NCBI GenBank assembly: GCA_003427395.1
Contig: BFEA01000761.1
Coordinates: 211,374 to 250,490 of the forward strand
Reading direction: 5' to 3'
DNA from: Chara braunii
Taxonomy: Eukaryota > Streptophyta > Charophyceae > Charales > Characeae
DNA length: 39,117 nt
Below, piece by piece: positions 9,836 to 18,989 of this stretch; position 1 is the stretch's first letter; the number at the start of each line of letters is the position of its first letter. A program made the translations under genes and the position numbers. Under the pieces are notes generated by a model. It was not told the origin of the DNA. It saw only the letters and a list, made by a program, of their open reading frames with translations, and did not search any database.

Positions 9836-10423
9836 TCTTGGAATGATAACATATTGGTTANTTTTNCCTCGGAGGNTGATCCGNGCTATGNTCATAAGTT
9901 CATCCTTTTGATTGAGTGAACTTCAAGGATATTTAATGAATGACGCACGGTTTATAACATAACGGATTTTCTCCATCCGAATAATGAAATATTTGATTCG
10001 GATATATCCCAGTTTTACTATAAAACTATCCAACTTGTGTATTATGGATTATATCGAAACATGTGACTCGGATGTATCCTACTCATCCTGCTTGTATTCA
10101 ATTAAACTTCGAAAATGAGCTATTCTTTTCACTCCCATGCACCCTTTAAAGCCTCAACGAAGACCTTTTTCGGGCCACTCATATGCGTCCCTCACAAGGG
10201 GAAACCTTCGATATGCTACGTTCGTACTGACTGTCTGAATGTGTGCCAGTTTAGTTGAGGATTTATCTGTTGAACAGGGACTCTGATCGTTGTGTATTAA
10301 TGTATAATGAGCATCTTCTTTCGTCAGCCGTATATACCTTTCGAGTTTCTCGAACGACAAAAGTACTATTTAGAAAATAATGTACTATTTTAATGAATAA
10401 CATGTTCAGCTTAGGACCCCTCA
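9836..10423. other. AT-rich spacer with scattered ambiguous bases
   Basis: Single N bases occur between about 9861 and 9891. Two diverged near-palindromes lie at 9998 and 10068, the last of the set. No gene is supported, and the minus-strand ORF near 10154-10360 has no motif. Confidence 0.4.
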
Positions 10424-10700
10424 TTGCAACCGCGCAGAAAACCGCGCGTTACAGAAAGTGGTTCGTCACAGCCTCGAGGTGCTAACGGGCAATTGCAAAT
10501 CAGGAGCATAGCGTGTACCTCCCTGTCTAAGGGTACACCAGTCACAGAGTCACAAGATCTGCTAATACATGACATAACTAAGTGTTCTGCAGTAACCCAT
10601 TTGTTTCAGGCTCCGGCATTTGATGTCAAGGGATGCTGGACCCGGTTTCCAGCAGGTGCAGCTCCCCACCAATGGAACGGAGCCATCCAAGTACGGGTGT

Positions 10701-10738
10701 GTAGAGGGAGTGTCTGCTTTTACCAGCACTCCCTCTAC
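10701..10738. repeat. Perfect 12-bp hairpin
   Basis: gtagagggagtg at 10701-10712 is exactly complementary to cactccctctac at 10727-10738, with a 14-base loop. It lies just outside the larger fold-back that follows and resembles the CTCTAGAGGG-rich palindrome at 11426-11507 in layout. Confidence 0.75.
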
Positions 10739-10776
10739 GCCCCGTTGCCGATGTTTGCCATAAAAAAAAAAAAAAA

Positions 10777-11657
10777 GGACCCCACTGCTTGGTGGTGCTT
10801 GGGGCCAAGAAAACATCCGCCAGCCCAAAATCGTAGCCGACGGGAATGGGCAAGTGAAAAGGGACTCCACCGCCACAGCAATTTGCGGGACTTCCCAAGG
10901 TTCCTGTTACCCAATCAGGAAGACTTGCCATTTTGGGCAAGTTTGCCTCCGCCTTTTCAGCAACCAATCCCCGTGCTTCCTTTCCGCACGCGATGGGTAA
11001 GGCTTGGATCCCACTTTAGTTAGTGAGCCCATTTTCAGACTTCAATTTGGATTCCACAAGCTAACGGGCCTTCAGGACCCGAAAAAGAATAGGCTGTTTC
11101 TACTCACTCTGTGTGTCGTGTCAATCAGGCCGCGACAGCTGCCGCGAAGTGACAACGATTTTCCAAATAGCGGCCAGCCCCTTCCCTGTTCCCTGAAAGC
11201 AGGCAGGCCGAATGGAGTTCTGTTTTGTTTTTGTCTTTTTGGATCGGACCAATAGAAATCCACAGGTCCCTGGCATGCCCACCGCTTGCCGCCATACTTC
11301 TTGTGATAGCCCTCGAAGGTCGGGGCTGTGGGATTCAAAAAAAATATACAGCCCGAACGGCGCGGTGCCTACTCCCAAGGCACTTTTCCGATTTTGTGTT
11401 AAAAACGTCTTGTGGGATCCAAGCCTAAATCTAGAGGGTTTTTTTTTTTTTTTTAGAGGGTGTGTTTGCCTACCTCTAGAAGTAGACAAACGCACCCTCT
11501 AGATTTACCCATCCCGTGCGGAAAGCAAGCATGGGGATTGGTTGGTGTGCTGAAAAGGCGGAGGTAGGCAGAGTGGAAACAAAAATGCTTCCATTTGCCG
11601 CCAGCAGTGGAGTCCCAAAAAATGTCTTCCAAAGGCTTGCCTCAGTCCAGTGGGGTC
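10777..11657. mobile_element. Imperfect fold-back element with arms of about 240 bp
   Basis: The left arm, about 10777-11014, and right arm, about 11412-11657, are inverted copies. Matched pieces are ggaccccactg with cagtggggtc at the outer ends, gggactccac with gtggagtccc, cctccgccttttcagc with gctgaaaaggcggagg, caatcccc with ggggattg, tttccgcacg with cgtgcggaaa, and ggcttggatcccac with gtgggatccaagcc. Indels separate the pieces, and the right arm is interrupted by an 82-bp palindrome. The roughly 400-bp loop carries no recognised gene. A fold-back or MULE-like non-autonomous transposon is inferred; no clear target duplication was found. Confidence 0.6.
11426..11507. mobile_element. 82-bp palindromic MITE-like insertion inside the fold-back arm
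   Basis: Ends TAAATCTAGAGGGT and ACCCTCTAGATTTA are perfect inverted repeats, and an inner arm pair gtttgcctac / gtagacaaac continues the palindrome. A T-rich run and repeated agagggt expand the left side. The uninterrupted homologue in the opposite arm reads gatgggtaaggcttggatccc (minus-strand sense) at 10992-11012. This shows the insertion point, with TTA at the target and TAA/TTA at the element edges. The three-base TWA pattern fits PIF/Harbinger (Tourist-like) elements, but the element is very small. Confidence 0.6.
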
Positions 11658-11934
11658 GTACCCTAAGTTGTGAAATCCCCTTGTATAGCTGTCAGACATC
11701 CCCTATGAAAAGCACTCTCCACCGTTGTATAGTTTCCAGCCAGCAAAATCCGTTAGTTGTAGCTCCGTCAAGCTCGCGATTTGGCTCCGAATTTGTACAG
11801 TCCGCCTCTAGTTTGGGTGGGATGAAATGCTGATGACAGTGTGTCTTCTACTGCTTTCACCCTGTCTTCTTCTGCTGTCAAGAATTAGAGAGCATTTGGA
11901 TTGTATACTGGAGAGTAGTGGAGCACGACCCTTT

Positions 11935-12348
11935 GGGCCTCGCCACACCACTGTCAAAAACGCGATTTTTGATAGTTTCTCTTGGCCACACAGGGTGCCG
12001 TAATTGGAGAGGGGAAGAAAATTCGCAAGGTGTCAGAGAATGCTTCTCGACACCTTCTGTCGAAAGTTGTTGAATCCCCAGCCTGCTACGTCGATGCTTT
12101 CGACAGTCCTCGGCTGCGCCATCAACTTCTCTTCGAAATTTGGTGAGAGGGCGTGAGGTCAGGATGGACTAATGCTTGTCGTAGCCTCAGGCGTGTTCGT
12201 CTTTTTTTCCATCTTGCATTCAGAAGTGCATCCACTCTACAGTGCTGTGTGGCTAAAGGGGGGCAAACTGTCGAAGGGAGACTGTCAAATTTATTCTGAC
12301 AGCCATCGATTTTTTTGCCTTCAGACAGTAAGTGGTGTGGCGAGGCCC
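11935..12348. mobile_element. 414-bp MITE with perfect 18-bp terminal inverted repeats
   Basis: GGGCCTCGCCACACCACT at 11935-11952 is the exact reverse complement of 12331-12348. Both ends are flanked by TTT (11932-11934 and 12349-12351), a possible 3-base target duplication. The interior has several smaller hairpins, such as ggtgtcagagaa with ttctcgacacc near 12040 and ctgtc/gacag pairs near 12280-12303. There is no coding potential. GG(G)CC-starting ends and a 3-base duplication suggest a Harbinger/Tourist-type non-autonomous element, though the duplication is not the usual TWA. Confidence 0.7.
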
Positions 12349-12564
12349 TTTCTCTCAGTTTCAAAAGATTTGACTATGATCGCTATTTTTGCCGTCATTT
12401 GTCCAGCTGTCTAGGGAAGCAGGCAAATGCACACTGGCCTTCGGCCCTCTTCAATGATATCTCAAAGCTGTCGCCCAGAAAGGGTTAAAAATGGGAAAGG
12501 AAAGGGGACAGCATGATCCCCCGCTGGACAGGGGATTACCTGTCCTTTTTTCTTTTTCTTTTTT

Positions 12565-13535
12565 NNNNNNNNNNNNNNNNNNNNNNNNNNNNNNNNNNNN
12601 NNNNNNNNNNNNNNNNNNNNNNNNNNNNNNNNNNNNNNNNNNNNNNNNNNNNNNNNNNNNNNNNNNNNNNNNNNNNNNNNNNNNNNNNNNNNNNNNNNNN
12701 NNNNNNNNNNNNNNNNNNNNNNNNNNNNNNNNNNNNNNNNNNNNNNNNNNNNNNNNNNNNNNNNNNNNNNNNNNNNNNNNNNNNNNNNNNNNNNNNNNNN
12801 NNNNNNNNNNNNNNNNNNNNNNNNNNNNNNNNNNNNNNNNNNNNNNNNNNNNNNNNNNNNNNNNNNNNNNNNNNNNNNNNNNNNNNNNNNNNNNNNNNNN
12901 NNNNNNNNNNNNNNNNNNNNNNNNNNNNNNNNNNNNNNNNNNNNNNNNNNNNNNNNNNNNNNNNNNNNNNNNNNNNNNNNNNNNNNNNNNNNNNNNNNNN
13001 NNNNNNNNNNNNNNNNNNNNNNNNNNNNNNNNNNNNNNNNNNNNNNNNNNNNNNNNNNNNNNNNNNNNNNNNNNNNNNNNNNNNNNNNNNNNNNNNNNNN
13101 NNNNNNNNNNNNNNNNNNNNNNNNNNNNNNNNNNNNNNNNNNNNNNNNNNNNNNNNNNNNNNNNNNNNNNNNNNNNNNNNNNNNNNNNNNNNNNNNNNNN
13201 NNNNNNNNNNNNNNNNNNNNNNNNNNNNNNNNNNNNNNNNNNNNNNNNNNNNNNNNNNNNNNNNNNNNNNNNNNNNNNNNNNNNNNNNNNNNNNNNNNNN
13301 NNNNNNNNNNNNNNNNNNNNNNNNNNNNNNNNNNNNNNNNNNNNNNNNNNNNNNNNNNNNNNNNNNNNNNNNNNNNNNNNNNNNNNNNNNNNNNNNNNNN
13401 NNNNNNNNNNNNNNNNNNNNNNNNNNNNNNNNNNNNNNNNNNNNNNNNNNNNNNNNNNNNNNNNNNNNNNNNNNNNNNNNNNNNNNNNNNNNNNNNNNNN
13501 NNNNNNNNNNNNNNNNNNNNNNNNNNNNNNNNNNN
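12565..13535. other. Assembly gap (N run)
   Basis: A continuous N run. Apparent open frames crossing it are artefacts. The left flank is T-rich (ctttttctttt), a likely cause of the break. Confidence 0.98.
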
Positions 13536-14233
13536 GAAGGGTTGCAGGGGGCGTTCCTCCTGGGTGGCTGGTTGGTTGTCTGGGGGGGAGAGGGAGGTGA
13601 GGAGGCGGCGACCACAGAGGGTGTCCTCATTTTGCTTTGGGTAGAGCACATCTGCTCCAGTCACTTTTAGTGGCTTAGCTTATTCATTTTCAAAAAATCA
13701 AAAAAATATTTCTAGTAGTTTCTACACAAGGAAATTAACTTGTTAGTTGTGATTTTTTTTTAAATTGGTTGAAATATAATATTACAAGGAAAGAAAACAT
13801 GGCTACATTCTGCATGTCCAGAGCACATTCCAGGCGGTCCGGAGCATTATGACCGGGTGGACGTCTGGTTCAGAACGTCCGGGACAGGCCAAATCCCAAC
13901 AAATTCAGGAAAAAAAAAGGGTCGGCCTGGACGACCCCAAATATCTGTTTCAAGAGTTTTTTGGGTTCACTGGGCCTTTGGTGTAGGTAAGTATTAAAAA
14001 AAAAAATCTTGTTTGTTTTTTCAAGTCCATATTCTCTTGTCGTGGCCTCATTTTGGGGGGGAAATGAGACCTGTTCGATTCGAACGCTCCCCCCTGCCAT
14101 TTAGCCCACTGGAGTGTGGATTCTTGTTGCTGCCGCTGCCATGTGGAAATTTGTTGCTGCTAACGAGTTGAGGCACCGCACTCCCTCGAGAGCCGTCGTC
14201 CTTGCAGCACCTGCCGCACATGCCAGCTTGGAG
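13536..14233. other. Spacer between gap and hAT remnant
   Basis: This is a mixed stretch with G-rich (13584-13600) and A/T-rich runs. A self-complementary ttcgattcgaa-like phrase near 14070 resembles a tRNA T-loop but lacks the rest of a tRNA. Nothing else is supported. Confidence 0.4.
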
Positions 14234-14257
14234 TCATCGACCGAAGGTTGCCATCTG

Positions 14258-14260
<3 letters not shown>

Positions 14261-14323
<63 letters not shown>
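14261..14323. repeat. (GA)n microsatellite
   Basis: About 31 uninterrupted GA units lie at the 3' end of the hAT tail reading frame. On the minus strand they would encode a Ser-Leu run. Confidence 0.97.
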
Positions 14324-14324
<1 letters not shown>

Positions 14325-15049
14325 AATGGATAATCCGCCTCCTGCGGAGCTGGTCGCCGAGGAGCTGGAGTCATAACCATTGGCTCTGACCCCAAATCCT
14401 CGACAATAACCGGTGGCACATCATGCATTGCCATCTCCGTCGGCTGCAAACGTGGGGCTGTTGCCAACTGCAGGCCCGAGAACGGGACTACTGGACCCGT
14501 CCCTGCCTCCTGAACTGCGGGCAGTGCGTCCTCAGCCCCCATATGTCGCCCCTGTCCACCCTCCATAGCCTCGTCCACCGCCTGTGGCCCACCCTCCATA
14601 GCCTCCGCCATCTCCAGTGCCCCGCCCTCCTTAGCCGCCTCCGCCTCCTGTGCCCGACCCTGCCCATCACGCCCCGTCTCTCGACGCCTGCGCTCGTCCA
14701 AGGCCCGTGCAAACTCCTGAGCACGTGGGTTGTTGTCTGCCATTCGTCGAGCCCTCTCTCGCTCCATCAGTCGCGTGCTGTATCGGGAGACTCCGCCGCC
14801 GTCCTCTCTCTCAAGGACCAGGTCCCCATTTCTGATGGCACCCGATCCGTCGATTCCACCCCGCTGCAACTAGGGGGAGCACCCCTCGACATGTCAAAGT
14901 CGAACTAGGTCCCCATCTTTGAGCCCGCCCACCCTGTGCGTGGAGACATCCCCAACTCCCTCGCCACACCGTAATAAATTGCTGCACAAGGCGGTCGAGG
15001 TGCTCCTCGCCGCCCTCCGTGGCATCCGCAACATCTTGCTCCATGAAGA

Positions 15050-15270
15050 AATCCTCCACCGCTGCTGTTGATGCTACCTCCCCCTCCACTGCCGTTGCTG
15101 CTGCTACCTTCCCCTCCATTGTTGTTGTTGTTGCTACCTTTTCCTCCAGTGTTGTTGTTGCTGCTACCTCCTCCTCCACTGTTGCTGCTGTTGCAACCCC
15201 CTCCTCCTCTGTTGTTGCTACCTCCTCCTCCACTCTTCCTGCTACAATCTCCTCCACTCCTCCTGCTCCC
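15050..15270. repeat. Imperfect trinucleotide-rich minisatellite
   Basis: A run of units of about 36-39 bases (gttgttgttgctacctt-cctcca type) is built from GTT/GCT/CCT triplets. On the minus strand it gives the repeated EEEVATT/EGKVAAA reading in the hAT C-terminal extension. Unit number varies and units are diverged. Confidence 0.7.
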
Positions 15271-16370
15271 GTCCCCTCCGCTCGTCCTGCCGCCCCCTCG
15301 TTCGTCATTGTGGCACGGTGGCCACCCTCTCCTCCAGGACCCCCAGGGAAGGTGAGCGTAACCTAAGCTAGCGGACCACGGAAGATCTTTGCGCAAGTCC
15401 GTGATGAGGGAAGGAGGATGTCAATTCCTTCGTCTCTGTCGCTGCATAGGGTGGCTCATGTGGCGAGACGGGAGAGGGTGGTCCAGGACTCGGAGCAAGA
15501 GGTGGTGACGCTGGTGAGTGTCACGTCACCGGAGCAGGAGTCATCATATGGGCCGCAGTGCGGCCCGTACCTGCATGAGAGCCCCCGACTCTGTCGGCAC
15601 GCACATGTGTCGTGGAATCCACCTCCCCGAAAGCGCCCCAAAAGTCCTCCTTTCCCGAGTCTCCCCCCATCATCTCCCTCTCCGCCCAGTCCGGCACCCG
15701 TCGTGTCGTGTACGTCCTCGTCCTCACTCGTCGACGTCCTCGTGCGTCTCGTCGATCTCGCGCGGAATGGGTCATCTACTACCTCGGGTGCCCGCTCGTC
15801 CCTCGAGTCATCGTCCCTCGGGAAGGGACGAAAGATGGCAGCACATCTACCAAAAACGGCCTCGGCAAGGGGAGGTGCGGAAGTCCCAATGGGATCGCAC
15901 ATGATAATTGCAACCTACTCGGTGATCTCCTGCTCTGCCATCCCTTTGTGCGTACCCATGCGCACTGGTTCCACCTCGAGGTCTACTTGGCAGTTGAGCA
16001 TGCCCTCGTCCCGCTGCCAGGGGAGCACATAACTGCATCCCCCCCGCCGATACTCTGTCAACCATACCTTTGTGGTGATCTCAACGAGTTGCACGACCTT
16101 CTCAAAGGTCAACCTGTTGCACTTCTTCGTGTGGATGCCCTCGTGGACCGCTCAGTTGGAGGCAGTTCCTTTCGATTGGAGAGTCACAGGACCACAAGTG
16201 CATCACACGAAGAGCGCAATGCTACAACTCGAGCGCATCCACCCCGAACTGGGACCACCGAGATGCACAATGGATTGTCTCAACGTCACTACTACAAACC
16301 GGGCCCAACATCCCATACGGAAATTTACATATGATTTTGAAAATTGAGGTACCGGGGCCATTACCCAGCT

Positions 16371-16860
16371 TTGGCTCCGAAAAAACGAAGCTACTTAGAA
16401 AATGACTACGACATAATATAAACAGAATTCAGAAAACTGCTAAGAAAATCTCCCCATCCATCCACTTTGCCTTACTCCGGCAAGACTTACTGCAGCAAAG
16501 CCACCATCTCCGTTGCTGCTATACCCTATTCCCATCCTACCAGCTAGCCCCCTCACTAGTAGGACGCGTGATATCCCACCATCTCCTTCCCCACTCTCCC
16601 TCGTTCTGTTTTGGCTCAAAAAATTGGAGCTACTTTAGGAAATGACTACAATAGACTTCAAGAATCAACAGGACTCAAACTCCAACTCGACCCCCCCCCC
16701 CCCATCAATCCTTTGTTCCTCACTCCGGCAAGACTTACTGCGGCAGAGCCACCATCTCTATTGTGGCTATACCCTATTCCAATCCTACCAGCTAGCCCCG
16801 TCACTAGTAGGACGCATGATATCCCACCGTCTTCTTCTCCCACTCACCTCGTTTCTTTTT
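16371..16860. repeat. Tandem duplication, two units of about 240 bp
   Basis: Unit one begins tggctccgaaaaaac at 16371 and unit two tggctcaaaaaattgg at 16611. Both continue with gagctactt or gaagctactt, aaatgactac, actccggcaagacttactgc, gccaccatctc, cctaccagctagcccc and actagtaggacgc. Unit two contains a run of C at about 16690-16703. The duplication sits between the two hAT remnants and carries no recognisable protein. Confidence 0.8.
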
Positions 16861-16959
16861 TAGGATAGACCGCCCGGGCCCTAAAAGAAAATCCAAAAAT
16901 CTCGACCTCCTTACCAAACCTTTCCAGAGTTCCTCAAAGTTGTCTTACTCCCTGTCGAG

Positions 16960-17670
16960 CTCTTCCAGGCCTCACACCCCCACTTCCTGCTGGGTTACAG
17001 GGCAACACAACTCGCCCCAGCTCCGGCCAGCATCATCCCAGCAGCAAACCTTGGTTGTCCCGTGAGATGCCCACCCCAAAGCATCCCCAGATCTCTCTAC
17101 CAGGCCTCACGCTCCTGTGTCAACAGGTTACAGGGCAACACCCCAGCACCGGTCAACGTCGTTCTGGCATCGAACAGCCACAGATCACTGAGTATAACAA
17201 CTTCAAGGCAGCCTGGGAAAAGTTGATAGAAGCCCCCGAATCCTAAACGTTCTCAAGTTCCCCTTAACGGCCAAACAGGGTACAATCCAAAAAAACGGGG
17301 GGTCAAAACTAGAAATTATAAACACTTAGCCTAAAATCCCCTCTCAACAAGCGGACTGCCAATCCCGACTTTCACTCCTCGTACCAGAACTCACCTGGTC
17401 TCATACCCCCCTCTGCTAGGGTAACAGGGCACCACAACCCACCCCAACACCGACCAACCTAGATCTGATGGACAGGAAGTGCCTTCCTCCCTCGACAATT
17501 CCTTTAGCGGCAAACCCCTAAACAGGTTACAGGGTCCACTCCCCGGTGCCCACTACGTTGGACGATCTGGTTATGCCTTCCACCCTCGGCATAACTCCAT
17601 GGACCTCAAGCTCCCCCTGGGTCACAGAGCACAGCTCCAGCACCGGTCTTTGTCGTCCCAGCATCGTCCT
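16960..17670. repeat. Degenerate repeats around a gggttacagggcaacac core
   Basis: Related cores occur near 17000 (gggttacagggcaacac), 17125 (aggttacagggcaacac), 17418 (gggtaacagggcaccac), 17526 (aggttacagggtccact) and 17618 (gggtcacagagcacagc). They are often followed by cagc-ccgg and a cg-cgt-cagca phrase. Spacing is irregular (about 90-290 bases). No coding function is visible. Confidence 0.55.
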
Positions 17671-18815
17671 CCTGACCTACTCACCTTAACCGACATCTCC
17701 CGTTTATTGAAAGTCCCCTTTCATTTTTTCCATCCACCCATTCTAGTTTCCCCCCTAGGGCCCTAGGCAATCAAAAAAGGCACACCACAGTCGTAGATTT
17801 TTTCATCGAAAATCAGATCTATATCATTTTTTTGAGGCGTGAAATTTTGAGATGAGATCACTTAGTAATCACGGTAAGAAAATCGCTCAGATCACATATA
17901 GAAAATCCATCGAGCTAGAAATAAGATTGGGAAGAAGAAAATCGCTAGATCAACTAAGGGTTGGATGTCTTGAAAAATCCAAATAGGAGAAAACGCAATA
18001 GAGAAACAATTATGATGTCCATCTAGACTTTCGACACTGATTTCCCGAACATAGAGTTCAGAAAAACGTTCAGACCGTAGATCTGGAAGATGCGAATCAG
18101 AACAACGGTCAGACCGTGGATCAAGAAGATGTTAAAAAGAAAAAATTATCATATGAATAACAAGGATTGCAACGTGAAAAGGATAAAACCAATGGCGCCA
18201 CTATTGAATCATCATCATCGGATGAATCGACTTAGAATGATCATGCAAACAATACAAAATCAAGAATTTCATAACCAGAAGAAAAAATAAGAGCAACAAA
18301 TACGGCAGTACTAGTTGCAAAATCAGACAGATTTCAAGACAGATAAACATTGACTAAGAATCAAGGTCAAACAGAAGACGAAAAACAACTTACCCTTGAC
18401 AACCCGAAATACACCCCCCCTCTCCCCAAACCTCACCTCCTCGCTTCATCGGCTTCTCAAGCAACTCGGCTGTCTGGATTGACAACCATTCAACCAACCA
18501 ATAAGACCGAACGATGATGATAATAGGACCGCAACCAGGATTGTTGTCGCAGCATACCAAACCACGTCGCGAGAATAAGCCACTGAGCCCGCCAGCCGCC
18601 CCTCGTAGGTAACCCGAAGAGATGAGGGGGAGTCCACGTTGCGAATGCCATCCTCCCCCTTCTTCCTCGTAGCCCTCTCCCTCCAACCCGTGAAACCCTT
18701 CCCTCCCCTATTCTCCCACCCACCGTGTTCCTCCTCTCCCCTAAGACCTTAATGTGATATGCTCTGCCCAACGACGCCCAGACACACTCTCTCCCATCAC
18801 CTCCTCACGTGAATC
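17671..18815. other. Unidentified sequence between the two hAT remnants
   Basis: No gene is recognised. The first part (17770-18390) is A-rich and low in G, whereas the second (18400-18800) is C-rich on the plus strand. With the repeats to its left this makes about 2.5 kb of sequence that does not match the transposase on either side, so it probably entered by insertion or rearrangement. Confidence 0.4.
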
Positions 18816-18817
18816 TC

Positions 18818-18985
18818 GCCATCACAGCGCTCCCGCCGCTCCTCGTTCCTGCTCATCCGCAAGGTCCGCCATCACGTTCGCCTGCCTCCTCCTCGCGTCG
18901 ATCTTGCCGTCGCAGCGCTCCGCCGCTCCTCGTTCCTGCTCTCTCCGTGAGGCCCGCCGTCGTGTCCAAACGCCGGGCGGCGGAG
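18818..18985. repeat. GC-rich tandem duplication, two units of about 85 bp
   Basis: A phrase tcgccatcacagcgctcccgc at about 18817 recurs as tgccgtcgcagcgctccgc at about 18904. Both continue gctcctcgttcctgctc and then a ccgccatcacg or ccgccgtcgtg ending. A GC-rich imperfect inverted repeat follows at about 18979-19020. It lies at the edge of the readable hAT core. Confidence 0.65.
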
Positions 18986-18989
18986 CGCT

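Larger units (their letters stand above)
4..10081. repeat. Dispersed 14-base near-palindrome TCGGATNNATCCGA, 15 copies
   Basis: Eight copies have both 6-base arms exact: starts 4, 368, 2813, 4194, 4260, 4411, 7176 and 8639. Seven copies have one arm mismatch: starts 147, 439, 2103, 2445, 9413, 9998 and 10068. The two central bases vary (GA, TG, CC, GC, TC and others) while the arms hold. The copies surround the DUF7869-like ORF and I found none elsewhere in the window. Several lie in local duplications, so not all are independent. In one frame the motif reads Ser-Asp-x-Ser-Glu/Asp and is open at 2103, 4411, 7176 and 8639, so a coding explanation competes with a DNA-binding-site explanation. 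Confidence 0.85.
14234..16300 (-). pseudogene. hAT transposase remnant: dimerisation region and low-complexity C-terminal tail
   Basis: Reading the minus strand from about 16290 down, one frame gives WSQFGVDALEL, then TAG (16222-16224, a CAG-to-TAG change would explain it), then HCALRVMHLWSCDSPIERN. After a frame slip comes VHEGIHTKKCNRLTFEKV with VVQLVEITTKVWLTEYRR. This is the conserved hAT C-terminal dimerisation pattern (..W..SPxERNW..H.KKRNRL). Further down follow YVLPWQRDEGML, DPIGTSAPP and an acidic/Arg-rich tail with repeated Glu-Val-Ala-type and EAMEGG-type units, ending in the GA microsatellite. Frameshifts and stops show it is dead. It is probably the 3' half of the pseudogene at 18850-21000, separated from it by unrelated sequence. 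Confidence 0.72.

Noticed and set aside
12462-13670. Long open frames of 370-400 codons on both strands
   Set aside because: They consist almost entirely of the N gap; only the edges are real bases.
14060-14100. tRNA T-loop-like ttcgattcgaa
   Set aside because: No matching acceptor, D arm or anticodon arm could be placed around it.
14114-14389. Frame with an alternating Arg-Glu run
   Set aside because: Translation of the (GA)n microsatellite; the opposite strand carries the hAT tail.
15019-15366. Ser/Val/Ala-rich and Leu/Pro-rich plus-strand frames
   Set aside because: Shadows of the triplet-rich minisatellite in the minus-strand hAT C-terminal extension.
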